A DNA stretch of 64,000 bases from Amycolatopsis rifamycinica (GCF_000695625.1 NZ_JMQI01000063.1:62001-126000); one strand, 5' to 3'; positions 16,837 through 24,996 are shown, numbered from the stretch's first letter. Made by a program: numbers and translations. Notes: generated from the letters alone by a model not told the origin.

Positions 16837-17843
16837 TGGCGTTGTCGGTGCGGGACCTGACTGTCCGCTACGGAACGTTCGCGGCGGTCCGCGACGCCCG
16901 GCTCGACATCGCCGACGGCGAGGTGCTGGCCCTGCTCGGCCCCTCGGGCTCGGGCAAGTCGACGCTGCTGCGCGCGATCACCGGGCTCGAGCCGTCGGCC
17001 CGCGGCTCGGTGAGCTGGGACGGCGAGGACCTCGGCGCGGTCCCGGTCCACCGGCGCGGCTTCGGCCTGGTGTTCCAGGACGGCCAGCTGTTCACCCACC
17101 GCGACGTCGCCGCGAACATCGCGTTCGGGCTGCGGATGCACGGGGTGCCCCGCGCGCAGTGGGCGCCGCGGGTCGCCGAGCTGCTGGACCTGGTGGGTCT
17201 GGCCGGCTTCGAGAAGCGGCGGGTGACGGAGTTGTCCGGCGGGCAGGCGCAGCGGGTGGCGCTGGCCCGGGCGCTCGCGCCGAAGCCGCGGTTGCTGCTG
17301 CTCGACGAGCCACTGTCCGGTTTGGACGCGGGACTGCGCGAGCAGCTGGCGATCGACCTGGCGGATCTGCTGCGGCGCAGCAAGATCACGGCACTGCTGG
17401 TGACGCACGACCAGGAGGAGGCGTTCACGCTGGCCGACCGGGTGGCGGTGCTCGACGCGGGGGAGGTGCGTCAGGAGGGCGCGGTCCGCCGGGTGTGGCG
17501 GAATCCGGCGGACGACGGTGTGGCTCGGTTCCTCGGGGTGACGACGTTCGTGGACGGCACCGCGGCGGCCGGACAGGTGCGCACGTCCCTCGGAGAAGTC
17601 GCGCTGCCGGACGTCGACGACGGCCCGATACGGCTGGGGCTGCGGCCGCACGCGCTGAAGGTGTCGGCCGAGGGTGTGCCGGGCGAGGTCGTCGCGGCGG
17701 TGCACCGGCGGGAACACGTGCGGCTCGTGGTGAAGCTCGCGGAGTCCACTGTAGACGCCGTGGCGCCGGCGGCTTCGGACCTGCGCGCGGGGGACGCGGT
17801 GAAGCTGCAGTTGGACCCGGACGGCGTCGCGCTGGTCGGTTGA
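16836..17843 (+). CDS. thiQ: Thiamine ABC transporter ATP-binding protein
   Basis: A 335-residue cytosolic ATPase that powers thiamine import. It has Walker A GPSGSGKST, Q-loop VFQDGQLF, signature LSGGQAQRVALARALA and Walker B LLLLDEPLSGLD, then the H-loop TALLVTHDQEEAF. A C-terminal extension of about 110 residues looks like a TOBE-type regulatory domain (GLRPHALKV). It is the last gene of the riboswitch-led operon and converges on the ABC-2 permease gene 16 bases away. Confidence 0.92.
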   Translation: MALSVRDLTVRYGTFAAVRDARLDIADGEVLALLGPSGSGKSTLLRAITGLEPSARGSVSWDGEDLGAVPVHRRGFGLVFQDGQLFTHRDVAANIAFGLRMHGVPRAQWAPRVAELLDLVGLAGFEKRRVTELSGGQAQRVALARALAPKPRLLLLDEPLSGLDAGLREQLAIDLADLLRRSKITALLVTHDQEEAFTLADRVAVLDAGEVRQEGAVRRVWRNPADDGVARFLGVTTFVDGTAAAGQVRTSLGEVALPDVDDGPIRLGLRPHALKVSAEGVPGEVVAAVHRREHVRLVVKLAESTVDAVAPAASDLRAGDAVKLQLDPDGVALVG

Positions 17844-17859
17844 CGCCGTCCGGGAAACC

Positions 17860-18738
17860 TCAGCCGTCGCGGGTGGACAACCTCGCGTACGCCAGGGACA
17901 GCCCGATCACGATGTAGCAGGCCGCGCGCAAAGCGCCTTCGCCCAGCATCTGCGTGCCCATCGGGTCCTGCAGCACCTCCGCCGGGGCCAGCGACCAGTT
18001 CTGCGTCAGCAGGAACGGGTGCAGCCAGTCCAGCGACGTCAAGAACCCGAGGATCGTGAACACGATGTCGGCCGCCAGCACGGACGCCACCACCAGCATC
18101 GGGTGCTCCGTCCAGCTGGAGATCGCCAGCGCCACCGCGCCGACCGCCCACAGCTGCAGCACGACCCAGCCCGCCACCAGCAGGATCCGGGCCAGTGCGC
18201 CGCCGAAGGACAACGTCGTGCCCGACAGGGTGAACAGCGAATCCGTGCCGTTGATGATCAGGCCCGTCACCACGCCCGTCACGCACATCGCCAGCACCGA
18301 AACCACCGACACCGTCGCGACGCCGAACGCCTTGACCGCCAGCAGGCGGCCCCGGCCGACCGGGGCGATCAGCCAGCCGCGCAGCGTCCCGTGGGACGTC
18401 TCGCCCGCGATCGCGTCCGCGCCCGCCATCGCCGAGGCCAGCGGCAGCAGCAGCGCCAGCGACATCACGATCGCCGCGATCGGCAGGACGAACGCGTTGT
18501 TGACCGCCGAGGCCAGCAGGGCCCCGCCGCCGTCGTCCGGGCCGCCACCCTGCGGCCCGGCGTCGTCGACCAGTGTCAGTCCGATGCCGATCACCACCGG
18601 GATCAGCGCCAGGAGCCCCAGCACGGCCAGCGTGCGCGGGCGCCGGAAGATCCAGCGCAGCTCCGCCGCGAGCAACCGCGGCAACGGCACCGTGTCATGG
18701 CCCGTGCGGGCCGCCGGTGCCTCCAAGACGGCAGTCAT
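17860..18738 (-). CDS. ABC-2 type transporter permease
   Basis: A 292-residue membrane protein with six hydrophobic segments. It contains the ABC-2 export-type pattern: LPRLLAAELRWIFRRPRTLA at the N terminus, a large periplasm-side loop after helix 1, and AGADAIAGETSHGTLRGWLI, the motif that faces the ATPase. It would form the channel of an exporter with the ATPase encoded just upstream. ATG 18738 overlaps that gene's stop as ATGA, and GGAGGGGG precedes it. The substrate cannot be told from sequence; such exporters commonly move peptides, lipids or drugs. Confidence 0.88.
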   Translation of the reverse strand: MTAVLEAPAARTGHDTVPLPRLLAAELRWIFRRPRTLAVLGLLALIPVVIGIGLTLVDDAGPQGGGPDDGGGALLASAVNNAFVLPIAAIVMSLALLLPLASAMAGADAIAGETSHGTLRGWLIAPVGRGRLLAVKAFGVATVSVVSVLAMCVTGVVTGLIINGTDSLFTLSGTTLSFGGALARILLVAGWVVLQLWAVGAVALAISSWTEHPMLVVASVLAADIVFTILGFLTSLDWLHPFLLTQNWSLAPAEVLQDPMGTQMLGEGALRAACYIVIGLSLAYARLSTRDG

Positions 18739-19709
18739 TCCGCCCCCTCCGTGAGCCGCGCGAACAGGTCTTCCAAGCCCGTGCGGGCCCGCGTCGCCTC
18801 GTGGACCGCGACCCCCGCGCCCACCAGGACCTGCAGGACCCGCGGCGCCTCGGCCGCGGTGAGGTCGGCCCGGACGCCGTCCGGCGTCAGCCGGGCGCCG
18901 ATCCGGTGCTCCCGCAGCACCTCCACGGCCTTCTCCGCGTCCGGCGTGCGGACCAGCAGGGCCGCGTTCCCGGATTCCAGCAGCTCCGCCAGCTCGCCCT
19001 GGGCGACGACGTTCCCGCTCTGCAGCACGGCGACGTGCGTGCAGGTCGCTTCGACCTCGGCCAGCAGGTGCGACGACACCAGCACGGTGACGCCCTCGGC
19101 GTGCAGCTCGGCGACGATCCTGCGGATCTCCCTGGTACCCGCGGGGTCGAGGCCGTTGGTCGGCTCGTCGAGCACGACCATCTTCCGCGGCACCAGCAAC
19201 GCCGAAGCGAGCCCGAGCCGCTGCTTCATGCCGAGCGAATAGCCCTTGTAGCGCCGCCGCGCCGCGCCGGTGAGCCCGACGCGCTCCAACGCAGTGTCCA
19301 CTGCGGACGGAATCCCGGCCGAGGACAGCCGCGGTTCCGCCGCGGCGAAGCGCAGCAGGTTGTCGCGCCCGGACAGGAACGGGTGGAAGCCCGGCCCCTC
19401 GACCAGCGCGCCGACGTCCGGCAGCGCGTGGGCGGCGGCGTCCGGCATCGGACGGCCGAGCAGCTCGACCTCGCCCTCGGTCGGCCGGACCAGGCCGAGC
19501 AGCATCCGGATCGTCGTCGTCTTGCCCGAGCCGTTCGGCCCGAGCATCCCCACGACCGCGCCCTGCGGGATGTCGAGGTCGACGTGGTCGACCGCGACGG
19601 TGCTGCCGTAGACCTTCCGCAGTCCCCGGGTCCGCGCGGCCAGCGGGACCGCCGGGGCGGACGCCTCCGAAGAGACGTCCGCCCCGGACTGGACCGTAGT
19701 GCTGGTCAC
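18735..19709 (-). CDS. ABC transporter ATP-binding protein (exporter type)
   Basis: A 324-residue ATPase partner of the ABC-2 permease. It has Walker A GPNGSGKTTTIRMLLGL, signature YSLGMKQRLGLASALL (the divergent form typical of CcmA/DrrA-type exporters), Walker B MVVLDEPTNGLDP and the H-loop VLVSSHLLAEVE. GTG 19709 overlaps the stop of the LolA-like gene upstream by four bases, so the lipoprotein-carrier-like protein, ATPase and permease form one operon. The DrrA-like signature is common in drug-efflux systems of actinomycetes, but that does not fix the substrate. Confidence 0.9.
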   Translation of the reverse strand: MTSTTVQSGADVSSEASAPAVPLAARTRGLRKVYGSTVAVDHVDLDIPQGAVVGMLGPNGSGKTTTIRMLLGLVRPTEGEVELLGRPMPDAAAHALPDVGALVEGPGFHPFLSGRDNLLRFAAAEPRLSSAGIPSAVDTALERVGLTGAARRRYKGYSLGMKQRLGLASALLVPRKMVVLDEPTNGLDPAGTREIRRIVAELHAEGVTVLVSSHLLAEVEATCTHVAVLQSGNVVAQGELAELLESGNAALLVRTPDAEKAVEVLREHRIGARLTPDGVRADLTAAEAPRVLQVLVGAGVAVHEATRARTGLEDLFARLTEGAE

Positions 19710-20803
19710 TTCTGACCCAGCGCTTCGTACAGGACCTGCTCCGGCACCGCGCCGGCGGCGAAGCGGCCGTCGTCGGTCAGCACCGCGCTGCCGACCTTCG
19801 TGGTGACGAGGTAGCCGCTGCCCCACGTGCCGTTGACCTTCTTGGCGAACCGCTCGAGCAGCGCCTTCGGGTCCGCGTTGCCGCCACGGCCCTCCCGGCC
19901 GGACTGCTGCTTCGGCGCCGCGTTCAGCGCGTCCGCGGGCACCTTGCCGGTGACGACGGTGTCCCAGCCGTCGCCGACGACCTTGACGTCCTGCTTCGCC
20001 TGCTCGGCGAGGTCCTTGTGCTTCTGGTCGACGGTCGGCGTCTTCTCCTGCACCTTGGCGCCCTTCGGCGGGGTGAAGGTGAAGAGGTCGGCCGGCTGCT
20101 GGGTGAACTCGATCTCGGTGAACGCGACTTCGAGCGCCGGCGTCGCCGTGCCGTTGCTCAGCACCGACACCCGCAGCGGCATCCGCGTCTGCGAGTCGAC
20201 CGCGACGCGGATCTCGCGCAGCAGCGTCCGCTCGGTCGGCTTCGGCGTCAGGACCAGCTCGTAGGCCGGGCGCCCGGCGACGGTCGCGGTGCCGTCGACC
20301 GACACCGTGCTGCTCTCGCGGACCTTCGCGAGCAGTTCCGTCGACGCCGCCAGCGGGTCGGCCGTCCTGTCGCTGCCCGCGCCCTTCCGCTGGGCCACGT
20401 CGGCCGGGATGGTCACCTTGGTCGCGGTGTTCGTCCGGGAGCTGTAGTCCCAGACGGTGGTGCCGTCGTGGACCACGGTCTCCTGGCTGGCGCCCTGCGT
20501 GACGGCGAGCCGGCTCTTGCCGGCGCCGTCGGTGAAGATGTGCGCGGAGTCCATGTTCAGCGCCGACGCGCCCGGCACCGCGTTCCCCACCGCGGGCAGG
20601 CCCAGGTCGTTGCTCACCTTCAGCGTGCCGTCGAACGCGCCCGGCTTCGCCTTCGCCACGGACTGGACCAGGTCCTCGGCACTCACCTGCGGCAGCGCCG
20701 GCTTGTCGTCGGCGCTGGCCGGCATCGCGACGAACGCGAGCCCGCCGGCACCGAGCGCGGTGCCGAGGACCGCGGCGGTGATGCCCTTCGTCTTCGGTTT
20801 CAT
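19706..20803 (-). CDS. Secreted LolA-like (sigma-E regulator RseB fold) protein
   Basis: A 365-residue exported protein. An N-terminal signal peptide ends near PASA-DDKP without a lipobox cysteine, so it is secreted or retained by its uncleaved helix. The body has the LolA/LppX/RseB-like lipid-binding beta fold (VHDGTTVWDYSSRTNTATKV, GRPAYELVLTPK, IRVAVDSQTRMPLRV, FTEIEFTQQPADLFTFTPP). GGGAGAGACGC precedes ATG 20803. It is first in an operon with an ABC exporter and divergent from a two-component system, pointing to a cell-surface lipid or stress role. This is an inference from position. Confidence 0.82.
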   Translation of the reverse strand: MKPKTKGITAAVLGTALGAGGLAFVAMPASADDKPALPQVSAEDLVQSVAKAKPGAFDGTLKVSNDLGLPAVGNAVPGASALNMDSAHIFTDGAGKSRLAVTQGASQETVVHDGTTVWDYSSRTNTATKVTIPADVAQRKGAGSDRTADPLAASTELLAKVRESSTVSVDGTATVAGRPAYELVLTPKPTERTLLREIRVAVDSQTRMPLRVSVLSNGTATPALEVAFTEIEFTQQPADLFTFTPPKGAKVQEKTPTVDQKHKDLAEQAKQDVKVVGDGWDTVVTGKVPADALNAAPKQQSGREGRGGNADPKALLERFAKKVNGTWGSGYLVTTKVGSAVLTDDGRFAAGAVPEQVLYEALGQK

Positions 20804-20951
20804 GCGTCTCTCCCTGTGGTGTTCCCGGACTCGAGTGTGCCCGGCTCCCTGGCACCGACGCTTCCCTCTCGAGGCTGAGATACCACTGAAGGTTCTCCCT
20901 CTCACGCTGAGATCGCGCTGAGAACCGGCGCACGACCTGCGCGGACCGGCC

Positions 20952-21668
20952 ATGATGAGTCTCGTGAAACCTCGGGTGCTGGTGGTCGACGACGAACCGG
21001 GCGTGCGGAAGGCCCTGCAGCGGGGGCTGCGCGCGGAGGGCATGGACGTGGTCACCGCCGCGGACGGCCCCACCGGCCTGCAGCTGGCGGGCACGGGCAC
21101 GTTCGACGTCGTCCTGCTCGACATCATGCTGCCGGGCCTGTCCGGCTACCGCGTGCTGGAACGGCTGCGCAAGGACGGCGTCACCACGCCGGTGCTGCTC
21201 GTCTCGGCCAAGGACGGCGAGATCGACCAGGCCGACGGCCTCGACCTCGGCGCCGACGGCTACCTCGTCAAGCCGTTCTCGTTCGTGGTGCTGGTCGCCC
21301 AGGTCCGCGCGGTGCTGCGGCGGGCCGGACCGGAGGCCGGCCGCGGCACGCTGCGGCTCGGCGCGCTGGCCGTCGACCGCGGGCTGCGGCAGGTGCACTG
21401 GCACGACGAGGAAGTCGCGCTGAGCCCGCGGGAGTTCGCGCTGCTGGAGGTGCTGGTCGGCCGGGCGGGCACGGTCGTCACCAAGGACGAGCTGCTGCGC
21501 GCGGTCTGGGGCGAGGAGCAGGCGGTGACCCGCAACCTCGTCGAGGTCTACGTCGGGTACGTGCGCCGCAAGCTCGACGCGGTCGGAGCCGGCGCGCTGC
21601 TGCGGACCGTGCGCGGCCACGGCTACCTGGCGTCCGACGCGCAGCTCGACGAGGTCATCACCCCGTGA
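20952..21668 (+). CDS. Two-component response regulator, OmpR family
   Basis: A 238-residue transcription factor. It has a receiver domain with acidic pocket VVDDEPG, phosphoacceptor aspartate in VVLLDIMLPGLSG and the lysine of YLVKPFS, followed by a winged-helix DNA-binding domain (LSPREFALLEVLVGRAG, VYVGYVRRKLD, VRGHGYL). Candidate starts are ATG 20952, ATG 20955 and GTG 20964; the last matches the usual family start (VKPRVLVVDDE). It is translationally coupled to the kinase gene (GTGA) and divergent from the LolA-like/ABC operon, its most likely target. Confidence 0.92.
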   Translation: MMSLVKPRVLVVDDEPGVRKALQRGLRAEGMDVVTAADGPTGLQLAGTGTFDVVLLDIMLPGLSGYRVLERLRKDGVTTPVLLVSAKDGEIDQADGLDLGADGYLVKPFSFVVLVAQVRAVLRRAGPEAGRGTLRLGALAVDRGLRQVHWHDEEVALSPREFALLEVLVGRAGTVVTKDELLRAVWGEEQAVTRNLVEVYVGYVRRKLDAVGAGALLRTVRGHGYLASDAQLDEVITP

Positions 21669-22984
21669 CCTCCTGGTGGCGGGGCCGGACCCTGCAGGCC
21701 CGGATCACCGTGCTGGCCGCGACGATCACCCTGGTCTGCCTGCTCGGGCTGGCGGCGCTGGCCGCGTCGAACCTCTCGCCGCGGCTCATCGGCTCGGTGG
21801 ACCGCGAGCTTTCCGCAGCGCTGGGCCCGGCGGGCGCCGAGGTGAGCGCGGGCCGTCCGCTGTCCGGCTCGGCGCCGGTGACGCTGCGGGTGCTGGACAT
21901 CGCGGGCGCGCCGGTGGACGGCGGCACGCCCGCCGGCCTGGCGCCGGCCGACGTCGCCGCGCTCAAGGCGGGGCAGCCGGTGCAGCGCGACGGCGCGCGG
22001 TACCTCGGCACGGTCGTCAGCGCGCCGGACGGGTCACAGCGGCTGGTCGTCGCGGGAGCCGGCCTGGTCGGGTTCGCCGCCGCGGTGCACTACGGCGGGG
22101 TGTGGCTGGTGGTCGTCGCGACGGTCGGCGCGCTGGTGGCGGGCTTCGCGACGTGGCTGGTGGTGCGCCTGTCGCTGCGGCCGGTGGCCCGCATGCGGGG
22201 TTCGGTGCGCTCGCTGCCGCCGGGGGCGCGGCTGGCCCTGCCGGACTCGCACGACGAGCTGCGCGCGCTGGCGGAGGAGTTCAACGCGCTGCTGGAGCGG
22301 CAGGAGCAGGCCAGCGACCGGCTCCGGCGCTTCACCGGCGACGCGGCGCACGAGCTGCGTTCGCCGGTCGCGTCCATCCGGGTGCAGGCCGAGGTGGCCG
22401 TCACCAACCCCGATCCGGAGCTGGCGCAGGAGACGCTGTCGGACATCCTCACCGAGGCCGAGCGGCTGTCGGCGCTGCTGGACGGGTTGCTGTCGCTGGC
22501 CCGCTCGGACGCGGGGGAGGTGCCGCCCGCGTCGCCGGTCGAGCTGGTGAGCGAGGTCCGCGCGGCGGTGGCGCGGCTGCCGGCGGGGGCACCGGAGACC
22601 CGGGTGAGCACGGCGGTCGCGCAGGCGTGGGCGTCGGCTGCGCACGCGGAGGTGGAGCTGGTGCTGGACAACCTGCTGCGCAACGCGTGCCGCTACGCGC
22701 GCGGGCAGATCGTGGTGTCGGTGCTGGCGTCGCGCTCTTCGGTGCGGGTCGTGGTCGACGACGACGGGCCGGGGATCGCCCCGGAGCACCGCGAGAAGGT
22801 GTTCGACCGGTTCTACCGGATCGCGGACGACCGGGCCCGGTCGTCGGGCGGGACGGGACTCGGGCTGGCGATGGTGGCGGAGACGGTCCGGCGCCGGGGC
22901 GGCCGGGTCCAGGTGAGCGAGTCCCCGGACGGCGGCGCGCGTTTCGTGGTCGTCTGGCGGTCGGCTGCGGGCGGGGAGGCGTGA
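21665..22984 (+). CDS. Two-component sensor histidine kinase
   Basis: A 439-residue membrane kinase. Two membrane helices (about 14-36 and 145-170) flank an extracytoplasmic sensor region of about 110 residues. A HAMP-like segment follows (SLRPVARMRG), then the dimerisation domain with phosphoacceptor histidine in GDAAHELRSPVASIR. The ATP-binding domain has N box LVLDNLLRNACRYA, G1 VDDDGPGIAPEH, F box FDRFYRIADDRA and G2 GGTGLGLAMV. All catalytic boxes are intact. GTG 21665 overlaps the regulator's stop. The signal sensed is unknown. Confidence 0.93.
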   Translation: MTSWWRGRTLQARITVLAATITLVCLLGLAALAASNLSPRLIGSVDRELSAALGPAGAEVSAGRPLSGSAPVTLRVLDIAGAPVDGGTPAGLAPADVAALKAGQPVQRDGARYLGTVVSAPDGSQRLVVAGAGLVGFAAAVHYGGVWLVVVATVGALVAGFATWLVVRLSLRPVARMRGSVRSLPPGARLALPDSHDELRALAEEFNALLERQEQASDRLRRFTGDAAHELRSPVASIRVQAEVAVTNPDPELAQETLSDILTEAERLSALLDGLLSLARSDAGEVPPASPVELVSEVRAAVARLPAGAPETRVSTAVAQAWASAAHAEVELVLDNLLRNACRYARGQIVVSVLASRSSVRVVVDDDGPGIAPEHREKVFDRFYRIADDRARSSGGTGLGLAMVAETVRRRGGRVQVSESPDGGARFVVVWRSAAGGEA

Positions 22985-22995
22985 CCGAACGGGCG

Positions 22996-23077
22996 GTTCG
23001 CGTGATCGGAGGGGCGACACGCGTGATTGGAGGGCGACACGCGTGATTGGAGGGGCATCACGCGTGATTGGAGGGGC
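22996..23077 (+). repeat. Tandem CACGCGTGATTGGAGGGG repeat, four copies
   Basis: Four contiguous units of 20-21 bases start at 22996, 23016, 23036 and 23057, each a palindromic ATCACGCGTGAT-like core followed by TGGAGGGG(C). The first unit is the most diverged. They lie between the kinase stop and the leaderless Nudix gene. The same core appears singly at 818-830 and in clusters at 62531-62698. Confidence 0.9.
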
Positions 23078-23112
23078 GACACGGCGGGGCGGCTGGGGCG
23101 GGGGCTTCCGGG

Positions 23113-23118
23113 TAAGTT
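23113..23118 (+). promoter_or_regulatory. -10 box for leaderless Nudix gene
   Basis: TAAGTT ends 8 bases before GTG 23127 with no ribosome site between, consistent with a leaderless transcript. Confidence 0.5.
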
Positions 23119-23126
23119 CCGGGACT

Positions 23127-23516
23127 GTGAACGCTGTGATCGTGGGAGCCGCACTGGTGCGGGACGGCAAGCTGCTGGCCCAGCAGCGGGCCTGGCCGCC
23201 GAAGCACGCCGGGCAGTGGGAACTGCCCGGCGGCCGGGTCGAGGACGGGGAGTCCGAGGCCTTCGCGCTGGCCCGCGAGTGCAGCGAGGAACTCGACGTC
23301 GTCGTCGAGGTCGGCCGCCGGGTCGGGGAGGACGTTCCGCTGCCCGGCGGCAGGGTCCTCCGCATCTACGCCGCGAAGCTCGTGTCGCCGGGGGAAGAGC
23401 CGCGGGCCGTCGAGCACCGAGCCGTGCAGTGGCTCGGGCCCGACGACCTCGACGACGTCGACTGGCTGCCCGCCGACCGGATCCTGCTCCCGGCCTTCCG
23501 CGAGCTGCTCAGTTAG
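23127..23516 (+). CDS. Nudix hydrolase (MutT/CTP pyrophosphohydrolase type)
   Basis: A 129-residue cytosolic pyrophosphohydrolase. The Nudix box is complete: GGRVEDGESEAFALARECSE followed by ELDV. The flanking motifs AQQRAWPPKHAGQWELPGG and VQWLGPDDLDDVDWLPADR resemble the MutT-like CTP/8-oxo-dGTP hydrolases of actinobacteria, which clean the nucleotide pool. GTG 23127 is preferred because translation upstream would run through the tandem repeats. Its 3' end overlaps that of trpS by eight bases on the opposite strand. Confidence 0.9.
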   Translation: MNAVIVGAALVRDGKLLAQQRAWPPKHAGQWELPGGRVEDGESEAFALARECSEELDVVVEVGRRVGEDVPLPGGRVLRIYAAKLVSPGEEPRAVEHRAVQWLGPDDLDDVDWLPADRILLPAFRELLS

Positions 23517-24474
23517 CGCCGATCATCCGCAGCGCCGCGTCGAGCCGGTGCGAGCCGCGTTCGCGGGCGCGCTCGGCGCCCGCCTTCCGCACCCGGTCCA
23601 GCTCGGCGACGTCGTCGAGCAGGGCCGACGCCCGTGCGCGCAGCGGCCGCAGCTCCTCGACCACGGCGTCGGCGACAGCGTCCTTCACCGCTCCGTACGA
23701 CGAGAACTCGTCGGCCAGGTCCGCCGGCGACCCACCCCGGCAGGCCGCGAGGATCTCCAGCAGGTTCGCCATCCCCGTCCGGGTCTCCGGGGCGTGGACC
23801 GGCACCGACCCGCCGTCGGTGACCGCGCGGCGGATCTTGCGGCGGATCTGGTCGGGCTCGTCGAGCACGAACACCACGCCCACCGCGTCCCGCGCCGACT
23901 TCGACATCTTGCGCGTCGGGTCGGCCAGGTCCTTCACCCGCGCGCCCGCCGGCGGCAGCACCGCGCGGGGGATGGTGAACACCTCGCCGTACGTGCTGTT
24001 GAACCGCTTGGCCAGCGTCCGCGTCAGCTCCACGTGCTGCCGCTGGTCCTCGCCGACCGGCACCTCGTCCGCGCCCTGCAGCAGGATGTCCGCGGCCATC
24101 AGCGCCGGGTAGGTCAGCAGCGACAGCCGCACCCCGGCCTGACCTTTCGATTTCTCCTTGAACTGGATCATCCGCGCGGCCTCGCCGTAGTGGCAGGTGC
24201 ACTCCAGGACCCAGGTCAGCGCCCCCAGCTCGCGGGCCAGGTCGGACTGGACGAACACCCGCTCGGGATCGATGCCGGCGGCGATCAGCACCGCCAGCTG
24301 TTCGCGGGCCAGTGATCGGAGTTTCGACGGGTTGTGCGAGGTCGTCATGCCGTGCAGGTCGGCGACGAAGTACAGGTCGTCCGCGCCGCCCTCGAGGGCC
24401 CAGCGGCGCACCGCGCCCAGGTGGTTGCCGAGGTGGACGTGACCGGACGGGGTGATCCCGGACAGCTTGCTCAT
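23509..24474 (-). CDS. trpS: Tryptophanyl-tRNA synthetase, probably the auxiliary inducible form
   Basis: A class Ic aminoacyl-tRNA synthetase of 321 residues that charges tRNA-Trp. The HIGH-type motif is in TPSGHVHLGNHLGA (residues 8-21) and KMSKS at 189-193. It begins directly with MSKLSGITPSG, a compact N terminus. The gene is preceded by a Trp-codon leader peptide and an attenuator, the control described for the auxiliary, indolmycin-resistant TrpRS of Streptomyces coelicolor. This suggests that this is the second TrpRS of the organism, induced when charged tRNA-Trp runs low. Resistance itself cannot be read from the sequence with certainty. Confidence 0.94.
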   Translation of the reverse strand: MSKLSGITPSGHVHLGNHLGAVRRWALEGGADDLYFVADLHGMTTSHNPSKLRSLAREQLAVLIAAGIDPERVFVQSDLARELGALTWVLECTCHYGEAARMIQFKEKSKGQAGVRLSLLTYPALMAADILLQGADEVPVGEDQRQHVELTRTLAKRFNSTYGEVFTIPRAVLPPAGARVKDLADPTRKMSKSARDAVGVVFVLDEPDQIRRKIRRAVTDGGSVPVHAPETRTGMANLLEILAACRGGSPADLADEFSSYGAVKDAVADAVVEELRPLRARASALLDDVAELDRVRKAGAERARERGSHRLDAALRMIGAN

Positions 24475-24515
24475 GGTGCTTCCCTCCGAGGTGGGGCCAC
24501 CCCGGAGAAGGCACG

Positions 24516-24541
24516 AAAAAGGCCGCCCGTCCGGGGCGGCC
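24516..24541 (-). terminator. Attenuator terminator of trpS
   Basis: On the minus strand GGCCGCCCC, a GGAC-type loop and GGGCGGCC form a strong stem immediately followed by TTTTT (complement of 24516-24520). It lies between the leader peptide and trpS. Its 5' arm can instead pair with the GGCGGCC segment inside the leader-peptide region, the classical antiterminator arrangement. Confidence 0.88.
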
Positions 24542-24560
24542 GCTGGTGATCAGCGCAGGT

Positions 24561-24608
24561 CTAGACGGCCGCCGAGGGCGGCCACCAGCTGGACGTCTGC
24601 GCGTGCAT
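24561..24608 (-). CDS. trpS leader peptide with tandem Trp codons
   Basis: A 15-codon ORF, MHAQTSSWWPPSAAV, ending in TAG at 24561-24563. Two adjacent TGG codons sit at positions 8 and 9, just ahead of the GGCCGCC/GGCGGCC hairpin. Ribosome stalling at these codons when charged tRNA-Trp is scarce would cover the first arm, free the second arm to pair with the terminator's 5' arm, and let transcription continue into trpS. The ATG is seven bases downstream of a TATAGT box, so the leader ORF itself seems to be translated from a leaderless transcript. Confidence 0.88.
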   Translation of the reverse strand: MHAQTSSWWPPSAAV

Positions 24609-24615
24609 GGCGCCG

Positions 24616-24621
24616 ACTATA
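24616..24621 (-). promoter_or_regulatory. -10 box of the trpS leader transcript
   Basis: TATAGT on the minus strand is followed by seven bases and then the leader-peptide ATG. It is the best -10 match in this part of the window. No convincing -35 hexamer is seen at 16-18 bases. Confidence 0.7.
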
Positions 24622-24675
24622 ACCCGGCGCGTCACCACTTCGCATCGGCCGGACGCGGGAGCGCACGAGCGGAGT

Positions 24676-24681
24676 TACGGT
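24676..24681 (+). promoter_or_regulatory. -10 box for leaderless yciI-like gene
   Basis: TACGGT is followed by seven bases and ATG 24689; no Shine-Dalgarno sequence is present. Confidence 0.5.
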
Positions 24682-24688
24682 TTTATCC

Positions 24689-24988
24689 ATGTATGTCGTC
24701 CTGCTGAACTACACGGCCCCGATCGAGGAAATCGACTACGCGCTCCCGGACCACGCCGAGTGGCTGAACAGGCAGTACGAGCACGGCCACTTCCTGGCGT
24801 CCGGGCGGCGGAACCCGCGCACCGGCGGCGTGATCATCACGCGGCCGATGGCCCGGGGCAAGCTCGACGCCATCCTGGCGTCCGACCCGTTCTGCGCGAA
24901 ACACCTGGCGAACTACGAGGTCATCGAGTTCTCCCCGACGAAGACCGCGCCGGAGCTCCGGCTGGTCAACGAAGCGGTACACCACTGA
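24689..24988 (+). CDS. YciI-family protein
   Basis: A 99-residue protein of the YciI fold, a small ferredoxin-like family of suspected hydrolases or muconolactone-type enzymes. It begins MYVVLLNYTAP, has PDHAEWLNRQYEHGHFLASG with the conserved Asp-His pair, and ends with the typical DPFCAKHLANYEVIEFSPT. The length is normal. Its own promoter lies between it and the divergent trpS leader. It converges with the nitrilase gene eight bases downstream. Its substrate is unknown. Confidence 0.9.
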   Translation: MYVVLLNYTAPIEEIDYALPDHAEWLNRQYEHGHFLASGRRNPRTGGVIITRPMARGKLDAILASDPFCAKHLANYEVIEFSPTKTAPELRLVNEAVHH

Positions 24989-24996
24989 GGAACGGG

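Noticed and set aside
18735-21620. 961-codon fusion of the ABC ATPase with an upstream Arg/Gly-rich region
   Set aside because: The upstream part is a frame shadow of the LolA-like and response regulator genes; the ATPase starts at GTG 19709.
22996-23077. CRISPR array
   Set aside because: The 20-21-base units are directly contiguous with no unique spacers, and no cas genes are in the window.
24475-24608. T-box riboswitch upstream of trpS
   Set aside because: No T-box motif or specifier-loop architecture is seen; the tandem Trp codons and exclusive hairpins explain the region better.
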